A stretch of DNA of 64,000 nt from an uncultured Pontibacter sp. GTDB taxonomy: Bacteria > Bacteroidota > Bacteroidia > Cytophagales > Hymenobacteraceae. Under the pieces are notes generated by a model that was given only the letters and a program-made list of their open reading frames with translations, did not search any database and was not told where the DNA came from. The translations under genes were made by a program, and so were the position numbers. Shown here piece after piece: positions 1 through 8,272 of the stretch (positions are counted from its first letter, which is position 1; every line of letters starts with the position of its first letter). The stretch lies in the NCBI RefSeq assembly GCF_947492645.1, contig NZ_CANLMZ010000001.1:372001-436000 (forward strand). Reading direction: 5' to 3'.

Positions 1-1257
1 CTTCTCCCAATTGGATTCATGCGTTGGGCGCATCAGCACGTAGTAACCTGCCGGTTTGGCTCCTTTGCTTGGGGCCTCCCACTTCAGGTCAGTTTTGTTT
101 GTAAGGTTAGAGGTGATAACGCCTACTTTTTCGGGTGCAGCAGGTGCCCAACCTAAGCTTGCCATACTTGCCAGGTTAACACCGGCGTTTTTGCGCAGGT
201 ATTCAAAGTCCATAAATTCTGGCAGGTCACCGTACTGTTTGCCGTCTTCTTTGCGCACATCCTGGTGCTGGTGGTCAAAGTCCTCGTTCATCTCGCTCAT
301 ACGCACCGCTGAAAAGCCTTGGCGGTTAAAAGGAGTGTGGTCGCCACCACGTAAAAAGCGGTCTGAGCGGTGCACTAGTATTACATCAATCTGGTCTACA
401 TACTTTTCGCCAACAGTTTCCATGTAGCGGGCAAGGTTGCGGCTAGGGCTGTCGTTTTCGGCACCCAGGGTTTTGCGCAGGCGTGCCTGTTCTTCGGTTT
501 CGCTGGCCGGTGTGCCTTCACTAAAGATGCGTACTCTGGAGTTGTCGTGAATGCCGGTCTCTGCAGAGTAAGAGTTGCCTACAATGTCGTTGTTCTGCAT
601 GGCTACCAGGTTCCAGCCTTCTTTCTTGGCGCGCTCTGCCAGGTGTGTAGAACCGTACAGCCCTTGTTCCTCGCCCTGGAAAGCCACGAACATCAGCGTA
701 GCCGGAAACTTTTTAGAAGCCATAACGCGTGCCATTTCCATCACAATCGCAACACCAGAAGCATCGTCGTTAGCGCCCGGTGCTTTGCTTTTAGCGTCCA
801 TCACATCAGTTACCCTCGAGTCTAAGTGGCCGCCAACAATAAACACACGGTCATCATTCGGATCGGTGCCTTTAAGTATGGCAATAACGTTGGCCATTTC
901 GGTATCCTGCGGTACGCGGCGTCCGTCAGCTTTTACTACAAACTTATCCATCTCCACGGTCATGCGGCCGCCAGAGGCTTGTGCATACTTCTCAAATTCG
1001 GATTTTACCCATTCGCGCGCCGCGCCGATGCCTTCCTTTTTGCTGGTAGTGGTGCTCAACGTGTGGCGTGTGCCAAAGCTTACCATTTTGCGCACCAGTT
1101 CTTCCAGGTTTTTAGAGGACAGCTGGTTTACCATCTGTTTGATTTCGTCGTCCTGGCGCACTACTTCCTGTGCTATACTTTGGGAAGGTGTGATAACGTA
1201 TGATCCTGCCAGCAGGGCTGCTACGAACAGTTTTTTAAGGTTGGATTTAGAGATCAT
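1..1257 (-). CDS. Secreted M28-family zinc aminopeptidase (3' end cut off)
   Basis: This gene runs off the left edge; 419 codons are visible from the ATG at 1257. Residues 1-29 form a signal peptide (basic start, hydrophobic core, cleavage around SIAQ). The M28 metal-site motifs are all present in order: GGHLDS (His, Asp), PGANDDASG (bridging Asp), FQGEEQGLYGS (catalytic and ligand Glu), QNNDIVGN (Asp) and RGGDHTPF (final His). After the peptidase domain the sequence turns into a beta-rich stretch (APEKVGVITSNL, LKWEAPSKG) that resembles a fibronectin type III module, as in many secreted Bacteroidota peptidases. A C-terminal sorting domain could lie beyond the window. The likely role is periplasmic or extracellular peptide breakdown; the substrate cannot be told from sequence. 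Confidence 0.9.
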   Translation of the reverse strand, partial: MISKSNLKKLFVAALLAGSYVITPSQSIAQEVVRQDDEIKQMVNQLSSKNLEELVRKMVSFGTRHTLSTTTSKKEGIGAAREWVKSEFEKYAQASGGRMTVEMDKFVVKADGRRVPQDTEMANVIAILKGTDPNDDRVFIVGGHLDSRVTDVMDAKSKAPGANDDASGVAIVMEMARVMASKKFPATLMFVAFQGEEQGLYGSTHLAERAKKEGWNLVAMQNNDIVGNSYSAETGIHDNSRVRIFSEGTPASETEEQARLRKTLGAENDSPSRNLARYMETVGEKYVDQIDVILVHRSDRFLRGGDHTPFNRQGFSAVRMSEMNEDFDHQHQDVRKEDGKQYGDLPEFMDFEYLRKNAGVNLASMASLGWAPAAPEKVGVITSNLTNKTDLKWEAPSKGAKPAGYYVLMRPTHESNWEK

Positions 1258-1785
1258 GTTTAGGTTAGGTATTTGTATAAGTTTTAAATATAATCAAGAA
1301 TCGCTAGAAATCATTGTCTTGACGTTGGTAGAGAATTATGAAAGGGTTTTCTCTTAGTAGCTGTGACTTTTACTGCGGCTGATATTTTTCCTCAGTCTAA
1401 CTTGCGTGCACTTTCATCTTATACTTTGGTGCCCTCAAGGCCGGGAGGCCTCGTCCTCGGGCATCGCGCTGTCTATCTTTCCTTTGCTCATACGTCGCAA
1501 TGCCTCGCTTGCGCTCGTCACCGGAAACCTAGAAGGCGCTCAACCCAAGGACTGGAAAGGACACTTCTTAGCTAGCAGCTGTTGTAACAAGCAGCAAAGT
1601 ATAATTTCCCTCTTGCGAGGGCCAGGTTTATGTTTGTAGGGGCAGGTCGCAACCTGTCCGTGGAATGACAGATGCTACAAAGTATAAACATCAACTAGGG
1701 CAAGGGCCAAAAGCTCCCCTTTGATGGGGTGTAGGGGGATGTTATTTGTTTTTAAGTTAAATCCTGCCTATCCATTAATCCTGAT
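1258..1785. repeat. Intergenic region with REP-like GC-rich inverted repeats
   Basis: This 528-bp gap has no convincing gene. About 1431-1560 is GC-rich and holds AGGCC-GGGA-GGCCT (1438-1451) followed by more GC-rich sequence. A second hairpin lies at 1640-1659, GGGCAGGT-CGCA-ACCTGTCC with one G-U pair, flanked by GTAG. AT-rich DNA and three AAGTATA/TATACTT words surround them. Short GC-rich hairpins of this look are typical of REP or miniature repeat families. Only one copy of each is in this window, so dispersal cannot be shown here. Confidence 0.4.
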
Positions 1786-2340
1786 TTAGAACGCCAGCTT
1801 ACAACGCTCGTCCTGCAGCAAGTATAACTCCTCATCCACGCTAAGTATACTTTTGGTGTTGAAGAACTCCATCTGGTAGCGTTGCGAAAACTCTTTGCGT
1901 TTAATGGCTTCCAGAAAGCGTCGGGCATCGTCTCTGGACTCAAGTATGAGGCCGGGTACCTGTGTTGGCTTCTCGTCCTCGTCTTTGGCCACCATGGTAA
2001 AGTAGGAAGTGTTGGTGTGCTTGATGATACCTGTTTTTACATTTTCGGCCTCTACTTTTATGCCAACCATCAGCGAGGTATTGCCTACATAGTTGATAGA
2101 TGCCTTTAGCGATACCAGTTCCCCAACCTCTACGGGTTGTAAAAAGTTAACGCCATCTACCGAAACAGTTACGCAGTAATTGCCGGCATGCTTGGCAGAG
2201 CAGGCATAGGCCACCTTGTCCATGAGGGAGAGTAAGATGCCACCATGAATCTTGCCACCGAAGTTGGCATAGCTCGGAATCATGAGCTCGGTGAGGGTGG
2301 TCTGGGAATAGGATACAGGACGAAATACAGGTGTGGTCAT
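1786..2340 (-). CDS. Acyl-CoA thioesterase, hotdog fold (YciA/BFIT type)
   Basis: A 184-residue hotdog-fold protein. The hallmark segment NFGGKIHGGILLSLMDKVAY (residues 27-46) carries the central hotdog helix, with the Asn and Asp expected to position water for thioester hydrolysis. It is followed by VDGVNFLQPVEVGE, the usual second strand pair. The length exceeds a minimal YciA domain (about 130 residues) by a C-terminal 50-residue extension seen in Bacteroidota homologues. It probably hydrolyses medium or long acyl-CoA in the cytoplasm. It reads in the same direction as the DUF721 gene 57 bp upstream, so it may be co-transcribed. The ATG at 2340 is the only reasonable start. Substrate specificity cannot be read from sequence. 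Confidence 0.88.
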   Translation of the reverse strand: MTTPVFRPVSYSQTTLTELMIPSYANFGGKIHGGILLSLMDKVAYACSAKHAGNYCVTVSVDGVNFLQPVEVGELVSLKASINYVGNTSLMVGIKVEAENVKTGIIKHTNTSYFTMVAKDEDEKPTQVPGLILESRDDARRFLEAIKRKEFSQRYQMEFFNTKSILSVDEELYLLQDERCKLAF

Positions 2341-2397
2341 GATTAAAGTATAGCAAGTATAAATGCCTATACTTTAACTAAGGGCTAGCTGTTGCGC

Positions 2398-2721
2398 TTA
2401 CAGGAAAACCACATCCTTTACAACCTCGCTGCCGGCTTCGATGTTCAGCAGCTCAATTACCTTACTTTTCGACATGTTCAGTTCGTGCTTCAGCGGGGCA
2501 GAGGTGAGGCGTACAAACAGCTTTCCGTCTTTAAAGTATAGCTGCTGCGTTTTCATGGCAATAGGCTTGCCCATAATTTTCTCCCAGTTCTGCACCAGCT
2601 GCACTTCGCCCAGCTTGCCGTCCAGTCTATAGGCTTTCATCAGCGCTTTCAGGCTGTCTCCAATCGGCTGGATGTCCGCTTTCCTTCTGTCAATCTCTTC
2701 TTTCTTCTTGTAGTAGCGCAC
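2398..2721 (-). CDS. DUF721/DciA-like protein
   Basis: A 107-residue DUF721 protein with a GTG start at 2721; no ATG lies upstream in frame. The pattern fits the family: PIGDSLKALMKAYRLDGKL, then QNWEKIMGKPIAMKTQQLYF, then LFVRLTSAPLKHELNMSK. DUF721 proteins resemble DciA, the ancestral bacterial loader of replicative helicase DnaB, and in Bacteroidota they usually sit directly beside recF near the replication genes. Here an LRR gene separates it from recF. Its function here is inferred from the family only. Confidence 0.85.
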   Translation of the reverse strand: MRYYKKKEEIDRRKADIQPIGDSLKALMKAYRLDGKLGEVQLVQNWEKIMGKPIAMKTQQLYFKDGKLFVRLTSAPLKHELNMSKSKVIELLNIEAGSEVVKDVVFL

Positions 2722-2762
2722 GGGCTTGATTTTGAGTGAGTAATGGGTGGTTAAATTTAAAA

Positions 2763-4160
2763 CTAAAATTTTTCTGATCTAGTTTGAAACTGAATTGCAC
2801 AATTAGGTAGCCATGACTTGAGGTTCTGCTTGTCTTTTTCCGTTAAGTAATCATCGTCAAGCCTTATAGATTTTAATTTTGTTAATCTTCTGATATTGGG
2901 CGAGATATACCTGATAGGATTATTCCAAATCTCAAGTTTCTCAAGACTTTTAAGATCGATTATATTATCTGGTATACTATCAATTTGATTGTCAAATATC
3001 TGAAGCTCTTTTAGATTCTTTAAATGTTTTGTCTCTTTTGTAATACTCTTTATTTCATTTGTGTAAAGGTCTAACATCTCAAGTCTTTCAAGACGCTTGT
3101 CTACAAAATTTAAATCTTGGAACCTGTTATGATCAATTGATAACCAAAGTAGGTTAGGTAAATTCTTAATTTGTTCAGGTAAGCGCACTAAGTTATTGTC
3201 AGATATATCCAAATGCTCTAAACTATCCAGTTTAGAAAAATCTAATCGGATATCGGTTATATCAGTTGAGCCAATGTATAATGTATTTAACTTCTTTAAT
3301 TTATAGATGTCCTTTGAGATTTCTTTGATAGGATTATGACCTACCATTAGCCATTCAAGACTTTCAATTTCAAAAATCTGTTTAGGAATTTCAGTAAAGT
3401 CATTCCCTGTTAGGATAGCTTGGTAAATTTCTAGTTCGGATACTTTATCTGGTAAAGAAGTTAAGTTCTTATCCTGAAGGTGCAGGTAATATCCTGTATT
3501 ATCTTTTGCAACCGCTGAATACTCAGCTTTATATGCGCTTTTTGCCTTTCCTGAAAGTATAAGATTACAAATTTCTGTTGCTTTATTTCTTACCTGATCT
3601 GTTTCTAAACTATCAATAGTAAATAGCCAGCCTTCTAATCTGCTATTATTGATGATGCAGTCATACTGAAAATTAGGATCCCAGTTTACTTTTTCAAATG
3701 TTCCAACTTCACCATTTTGGAAGTAAAATCTTAATGTCGAGGGGATGTCTTCTACTTTAGTAGAGGTGATAAGGATACCACTATCGGGGATGTTGATTTC
3801 CTTAACCCAAAATTCTGTTTCAGGAAGTGGAGGGTGGCCTTCAATACCGAATATGATTCCTGCTTGACCTTTATAGTTGTTCGGAAAAATAATAGCGTTG
3901 TGCTCAGTCCATTCTAAATAACTCCAGCATAAAAAGAGTATATAAATGAGAGAAAACGCAATTTGATTTATCCATACTATCTTATGGTTTGTAACTAACT
4001 TCTGAACTGTGAAATCAATTGCAAACAGAATAAGTCCTAATCCAATAAAGAAAAGACCAAAAACATATAAATAGCCTAAGGTCCCAATCCCAATAATCAG
4101 TCCAAGAGATATGCTGATTAGACCTAAAACCTTCAACGGACTATTCGTTAGCTTTCTCAA
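2763..4160 (-). CDS. Membrane-anchored leucine-rich-repeat protein
   Basis: A 465-residue protein starting at a TTG (4160). The N-terminus has three hydrophobic segments (about residues 10-30, 32-48 and 62-80). A non-repetitive domain of about 150 residues follows. From about residue 230 to 445 there are roughly nine leucine-rich repeats with the LxxLxLxxNxLxxLP-like period (LEHLDISDNNLVRLPEQIKN, LEKLEIWNNPI). The LRR part probably binds another protein outside or beneath the membrane; the partner is unknown. The gene is visibly richer in A and T than recF or DUF721 on either side, and it splits a pair that is usually adjacent, both of which suggest later acquisition. It is on the same strand as its neighbours with gaps of only about 42 bp, so it probably shares their transcript. 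Confidence 0.8.
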   Translation of the reverse strand: MRKLTNSPLKVLGLISISLGLIIGIGTLGYLYVFGLFFIGLGLILFAIDFTVQKLVTNHKIVWINQIAFSLIYILFLCWSYLEWTEHNAIIFPNNYKGQAGIIFGIEGHPPLPETEFWVKEINIPDSGILITSTKVEDIPSTLRFYFQNGEVGTFEKVNWDPNFQYDCIINNSRLEGWLFTIDSLETDQVRNKATEICNLILSGKAKSAYKAEYSAVAKDNTGYYLHLQDKNLTSLPDKVSELEIYQAILTGNDFTEIPKQIFEIESLEWLMVGHNPIKEISKDIYKLKKLNTLYIGSTDITDIRLDFSKLDSLEHLDISDNNLVRLPEQIKNLPNLLWLSIDHNRFQDLNFVDKRLERLEMLDLYTNEIKSITKETKHLKNLKELQIFDNQIDSIPDNIIDLKSLEKLEIWNNPIRYISPNIRRLTKLKSIRLDDDYLTEKDKQNLKSWLPNCAIQFQTRSEKF

Positions 4161-4203
4161 CTCTAATTTGCTTACTAGGAATTAACAATCTAACCATAAA
4201 CAA

Positions 4204-5310
4204 TTAAGCAATCACCTTCACCACCCCATCCTTCACTTCAAATCTACGGATACTTTCCGAAAGGCCTTCGAGTATTTGATCTGTCCTTTCCAAGTGGGTA
4301 TCCGTTAAAAAGATCTGGCCAAAAGTATGGGCGGCTACCATTTGCATAAGCTTGGTAATGCGTTTTTCGTCCAGGCGGTCAAAGATGTCATCGAGCAGGA
4401 GCAGGGGCTTGTGGTGCTGGCGTTGGTCCATAACCTCAAAATGTGCCAGTTTTAAGGCTATAACATAGCTTTTCTGCTGCCCCTGCGAGCCAAAACTCTT
4501 CACCGGGTTGCCATCCATCAAAAACACGAAATCATCTTTGTGCGGGCCAACGGTGGTTCGTTGTAAAGCCAGGTCTTTGCGTTCGGCCTGGTGCAGCAAC
4601 TGTGCAAAATCACTTCCGGGTAGCTGGCTTTTATAGGTAAGCGTTACTGTCTCAGAACTGTCGGAAATGTGGCTGTAATGCTTCTGAAACACAGGCACAA
4701 ACTCCTCCAGGAACTTTTCGCGCTCCTGTGTTAGCTGCTCAGCAAAAGGTATAAGCTGCTCGTTTAATATCTGCAGGTAATCACGGTCGTAATAATGGCG
4801 CTCAGCAAATTGCTTAAGTAGCGAGTTGCGCTGTTTAAGCAGGTAATTGTATTGGATCAGCTGCTCCAGGTACGTATGGTTAAGCTGCGAAATAAGGCTG
4901 TCGAAGTACTTCCGGCGTTCTTCGCTGCCTTCGCGAATCAGGTCGGTGTCGTAAGGCGAGATCAGCACTACCGGAAACTGGCCAATATGATCGCTCATCT
5001 TCTCATAAATCACTTTATTGTGCGTTACGGTCTTCTTCTGGCCCTGCTTCATACTTACCTGTACTGTATGCTTAGCGCCTTCCACCTCAAAACGGCCTTT
5101 CACCATAAAAAAGTCTTCGCCCTGCTTTATACTTTGTACTTCGGTACCCGGAAAAGCGCTTTTGGTCATGGAGAGGTAATGGATAGCATCGAGCAGATTT
5201 GTTTTGCCGCTGCCGTTATCGCCGATAAAGCAGTTTATATGCTCCGAGAAAGCCAGCGAGGCCTCTTCGTAGTTTTTAAAAAACAGTAAACTAAGATTTT
5301 CGAGGAGCAT
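4204..5310 (-). CDS. recF: DNA replication and repair protein RecF
   Basis: A 368-residue SMC-like ATPase of usual RecF length. Walker A is GDNGSGKTN (residues 30-38), the signature region is FGSQGQQKSYVIALKL, and Walker B is PLLLLDDIFDRLDEKR, followed by the D-loop and the FLTDTHLER switch His. RecF works with RecO and RecR to load RecA on gapped DNA at stalled forks. The gene starts at ATG 5310 and is divergent from pdhA across 128 bp. In related genomes DUF721 follows directly; here the LRR gene intervenes. Confidence 0.97.
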   Translation of the reverse strand: MLLENLSLLFFKNYEEASLAFSEHINCFIGDNGSGKTNLLDAIHYLSMTKSAFPGTEVQSIKQGEDFFMVKGRFEVEGAKHTVQVSMKQGQKKTVTHNKVIYEKMSDHIGQFPVVLISPYDTDLIREGSEERRKYFDSLISQLNHTYLEQLIQYNYLLKQRNSLLKQFAERHYYDRDYLQILNEQLIPFAEQLTQEREKFLEEFVPVFQKHYSHISDSSETVTLTYKSQLPGSDFAQLLHQAERKDLALQRTTVGPHKDDFVFLMDGNPVKSFGSQGQQKSYVIALKLAHFEVMDQRQHHKPLLLLDDIFDRLDEKRITKLMQMVAAHTFGQIFLTDTHLERTDQILEGLSESIRRFEVKDGVVKVIA

Positions 5311-5438
5311 TTTTTCTACTTTGAATTCTTTTTCCTTAATTTCGCAAGCTAAACCCCGTTATGGGCCTGATTGCCCGCTGTTTCAGGCGATTTTCTGCCT
5401 GAACATGCAACGGATAAAACCCAGATTAGATTTTTACC
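5311..5438 (+). promoter_or_regulatory. pdhA leader with competing inverted repeats
   Basis: The divergent recF/pdhA gap holds three complementary hexamers: GCCTGA (5365-5370), TCAGGC (5383-5388) and GCCTGA (5397-5402). The middle one can pair with either neighbour, so two mutually exclusive hairpins are possible; the second extends to seven pairs, TTCAGGC with GCCTGAA. A Bacteroidota-like -7 element is only approximate (TAATTTCG near 5337). The arms could be a protein operator, an RNA switch or chance. Confidence 0.35.
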
Positions 5439-6485
5439 ATGGCAGCTACGAAAGATAAGGCAAAAGCGAAGTCGGCGAAAGCAAAGGTACAGGCTGAGTC
5501 AAAGTTTTCAAAAGAAACATATATGTGGTGGTTCGAGAACATGAAACTCATCCGCCGCTTCGAAGAAAAAACAGGCCAGTTGTACGGCCAGCAAAAAATA
5601 AAAGGCTTCTGCCACCTGTACATTGGCCAGGAGGCTTGTGTGGCGGGTGCAGTAACTGCGCTTAACAAAGACGATAAGTGGATTACTGCTTACCGCGACC
5701 ACGCACACCCGCTTGCTTTAGGCACAGACCCAGGTGCTGTAATGGCAGAGATGTTTGCTAAAGCTACTGGTTGCTCTAAAGGCAAAGGCGGTTCTATGCA
5801 CATGTTTGATAAGAGCGTGAACTTTGTGGGAGGCCACGGTATTGTGGGTGGCCAGGTGCCACTTGGTGCAGGTCTTGCCTTTGCAGAGAAGTATAACAAA
5901 ACTGGCAACCTGTGCATTTGCTATATGGGTGACGGTGCTGTACGCCAGGGTGCTTTCCATGAGGCGCTTAACATGGCCATGACCTGGAAGCTGCCTGTAA
6001 TTTTCGTGATCGAGAACAACGGCTATGCAATGGGTACTTCTGTAACGCGTACTTCTAACGTGCAGGACTTGTACAAATTGGGATCAGCCTACGATATGCC
6101 ATCTTTTGCAGTAGATGCCATGAGCGTAGAGAACGTGCACAACGCTGTGGCCGAGGCTGCAGAACGTGCCCGTGCCGGCGAAGGCCCTACCTTGCTTGAG
6201 TTCAGAACTTACCGCTACAAAGGCCACTCTATGTCTGACCCTGCTAAGTATAGAACCAAAGAAGAACTGGAAGATTACAAAGGCCGCGATACCATTGAGT
6301 CTGTAAAAGCTACTATCCTTAAAAATGGTTGGGCAACTGAAGAAGAACTTGATCAGATTGATGATAAGATAAAGCAAAGAGTAGCAGAAGCTGTACAATT
6401 TGCTGAAGATTCTCCGTATCCGGATCCTTCTGAGCTTTACACAGATATCTATGTAGAGTCGGATTATCCATACATTATGGACTAA
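5439..6485 (+). CDS. pdhA: Pyruvate dehydrogenase E1 component, alpha subunit
   Basis: A 348-residue E1-alpha chain. The thiamine diphosphate motif starts at GDGAVRQGAFHE (about residue 163) and ends at VIENNG (about 192). The phosphorylation-loop region YRYKGHSMSDPAKYR lies near 258, and the active-site entry YRDHAHPLALG near 88. The first 22 residues are a Lys/Ala-rich extension. With E1-beta and E2/E3 elsewhere it decarboxylates pyruvate to acetyl-CoA. No pdhB or pdhC is adjacent; the next gene is a TPR membrane protein 122 bp away, separated by an AT-rich palindromic gap. Branched-chain E1-alpha is a close relative, but the overall pattern fits PdhA better. Confidence 0.93.
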   Translation: MAATKDKAKAKSAKAKVQAESKFSKETYMWWFENMKLIRRFEEKTGQLYGQQKIKGFCHLYIGQEACVAGAVTALNKDDKWITAYRDHAHPLALGTDPGAVMAEMFAKATGCSKGKGGSMHMFDKSVNFVGGHGIVGGQVPLGAGLAFAEKYNKTGNLCICYMGDGAVRQGAFHEALNMAMTWKLPVIFVIENNGYAMGTSVTRTSNVQDLYKLGSAYDMPSFAVDAMSVENVHNAVAEAAERARAGEGPTLLEFRTYRYKGHSMSDPAKYRTKEELEDYKGRDTIESVKATILKNGWATEEELDQIDDKIKQRVAEAVQFAEDSPYPDPSELYTDIYVESDYPYIMD

Positions 6486-6607
6486 TCTTAAATAGAAATA
6501 ACAGAAATCAGGAATTAAAAATTAGGAATTGATTGTTGACCTGTTAATAAGATTGGTTCAAATCATTTTTAATTTTTACATTTGAATTTATAATTCAATT
6601 TAAATCA

Positions 6608-7321
6608 ATGGCAAAAGAAACAGTTAAGAAACACAGCGAGTTTGAGGAGCTGGTTGAGAATCCGGATGCGCTGGCAGATCGCCTGACGCACTCAGAGGAT
6701 TTCGTGAAGAAAAACAAAACGAAGCTGCTCGGTGTGTTTGCCGCAATCGCTGCTATTGTTGTGGCTGGTTTCTTATGGTATAATTATAAGTCTTCTCGCA
6801 ACGTAGAAGCCCAGAACGCAATGTTCCAGGCGGTATACTATTTTGAGGCAGACTCTCTTAACAAAGCCCTTAACGGCGACGGACAATACCAGGGTTTACT
6901 TGCCATAGCTGATGAGTATAGTGGTACAGATGCTGGTAACTTAGCTAATTTCTATGCTGGTGTAGCTTTGCTGAAAGAAGGAAAGTTTGCAGAAGCGCAG
7001 AGCCGTTTAGAAGAGTTTAGCTCTGATGATTACCTGTTGCAGGCCCGTGCCTATAGCCTGACTGGCGATGCGCTATTGGAGCAAGGTAAAAGCAAAGAGG
7101 CAGCCGACATGTACATGAAAGCCGCTAACCATAATGCAAACGAGTATTTCTCGCCACAATACCTGATGAAAGCAGGCATTGCTTACGAGTCAGATAATAA
7201 CTTCTCGGCAGCAGCACAGGCTTATGATAAGATCATCACAGATTTTGCTGCCTCTACAGAAGTTGCCGAAGCTAAGAAGTATAAAGCACGTGCCGAAGCT
7301 TTGGCAGGTGGTAACAACTAA
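6608..7321 (+). CDS. Membrane-anchored TPR protein (YfgM/TPR_21-like)
   Basis: A 237-residue protein with a charged cytoplasmic N-terminus, one transmembrane segment at about residues 37-57 (LLGVFAAIAAIVVAGFLWY) and a periplasmic C-terminus with TPR helices. The repeats read YAGVALLKEGKFAEAQSRLE, YSLTGDALLEQGKSKEAADM and KAGIAYESDNNFSAAAQAYD. The layout matches YfgM-like TPR proteins that bind the Sec translocon and periplasmic chaperones, but partner specificity is inference. A strong hairpin follows at 7351, and ribH begins 108 bp on. Confidence 0.82.
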   Translation: MAKETVKKHSEFEELVENPDALADRLTHSEDFVKKNKTKLLGVFAAIAAIVVAGFLWYNYKSSRNVEAQNAMFQAVYYFEADSLNKALNGDGQYQGLLAIADEYSGTDAGNLANFYAGVALLKEGKFAEAQSRLEEFSSDDYLLQARAYSLTGDALLEQGKSKEAADMYMKAANHNANEYFSPQYLMKAGIAYESDNNFSAAAQAYDKIITDFAASTEVAEAKKYKARAEALAGGNN

Positions 7322-7350
7322 GTATAAACAGGCTTGTGCCTAATTAATAG

Positions 7351-7386
7351 AAGCGCTTTTGTCTTGCCGGCAAAAGCGCTTTTTTA
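7351..7386 (+). terminator. Intrinsic terminator after the TPR gene
   Basis: AAGCGCTTTTG (7351-7361) pairs perfectly with CAAAAGCGCTT (7371-7381) around a 9-base loop, and a T run follows. It separates the TPR gene from ribH. Confidence 0.85.
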
Positions 7387-7429
7387 TTTGTATTTTGCCA
7401 ACTAGAAAGTATAAACCAGCAGATAAAGT

Positions 7430-7906
7430 ATGGCTACAGCGTTAAAAAATCTGGACGATTATAAAAACGAGAATTTTAAAGACATCTCTGATAAGACCAT
7501 TGGCATAGTAGTGGCCGAGTGGCACGATGACATTACAAGCGTACTATGCCAGGGTGCTGTTGATACGCTATTGAAGCATGGAGCCCAGAAAGAGAACATC
7601 TACATCAACAGCGTGCCAGGCAGTTTTGAGTTGACGTTAGGCGCACAATTGCTGGCGCAGCAGGAAGAAGTGGACGCTGTTATTTGTATTGGAGTGGTTA
7701 TAAAAGGTGATACAAAGCACGACGACTACATAAACCATGCAGTAGCAAATGGCTTAACAAATGTAGCCTTGAAGTTTAATAAACCGGTGGCGTTTGGCCT
7801 GGTAACCACGAATAACCTGGAGCAAGCCTTAGACAGAGCCGGTGGTAAACATGGAAACAAGGGCGTAGAGGCTGCCGCGGCAGTAATTGGTATGCTTAGC
7901 TTTTAA
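7430..7906 (+). CDS. ribH: 6,7-dimethyl-8-ribityllumazine synthase
   Basis: 158 residues, the usual size. Family motifs are VPGSFELTLGAQLLAQ (substrate-binding loop), CIGVVIKGDTKHDDYI with the catalytic His near residue 97, and PVAFGLVTTNNLEQALDRAGG. The enzyme condenses 5-amino-6-ribitylamino-uracil with dihydroxybutanone phosphate, the penultimate step of riboflavin synthesis, and normally forms a 60-subunit capsid or pentamers. No other rib gene is nearby. The ATG start at 7430 follows the AAGTATA-rich gap after the terminator. Confidence 0.96.
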   Translation: MATALKNLDDYKNENFKDISDKTIGIVVAEWHDDITSVLCQGAVDTLLKHGAQKENIYINSVPGSFELTLGAQLLAQQEEVDAVICIGVVIKGDTKHDDYINHAVANGLTNVALKFNKPVAFGLVTTNNLEQALDRAGGKHGNKGVEAAAAVIGMLSF

Positions 7907-8272
7907 AATAGCGACCAACCGATAATTAGAGGTATAATTTCAGGTTTGATAAGTACGTGTGCTAAAAGTTAGCACAGTTATTGATGCCTGTAAGCTGTAC
8001 TCAATCAAGCCGTTACTATAATGGGAGTATACTGTTTAAGTGCCGTATTAATTTTGCATTAACATAGTATATTAAATTGATTAATCTTATTTTTGCACGA
8101 ATTTTAGTGAAGATGCTAATAAACAGCCTTTTGTAATTAGGAGTAGCTGTGAGCATAAATGGCATGAGTAAATGTATACTTTTGTGCCGCCAAGGCGTAT
8201 TAGCCATTCATTGATAGTTGGAATTAAAAAAGCAGGTATTGAGTTAAAGATATACAGTTCTAAATAATTAAA
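7907..8272 (+). promoter_or_regulatory. 366-bp gap with candidate Bacteroidota promoters
   Basis: There is no gene in this stretch. A perfect 7-bp hairpin GTGCTAA-AAG-TTAGCAC (7959-7975) without a T run follows ribH. Three exact TAnnTTTG -7 boxes lie ahead of the DksA-like gene: TAATTTTG at 8049, TATTTTTG at 8088 and TACTTTTG at 8177. None has a clear TTG at the right spacing, so which of them acts is undecided. Confidence 0.4.

Noticed and set aside
575..1357. 260-codon plus-strand frame
   Set aside because: It is a shadow of the M28 peptidase on the other strand, whose signal peptide and zinc motifs are complete.
1363..1639. Two overlapping 70-77 codon frames in the first gap
   Set aside because: They cross the REP-like hairpins, have no family pattern and no plausible start context.
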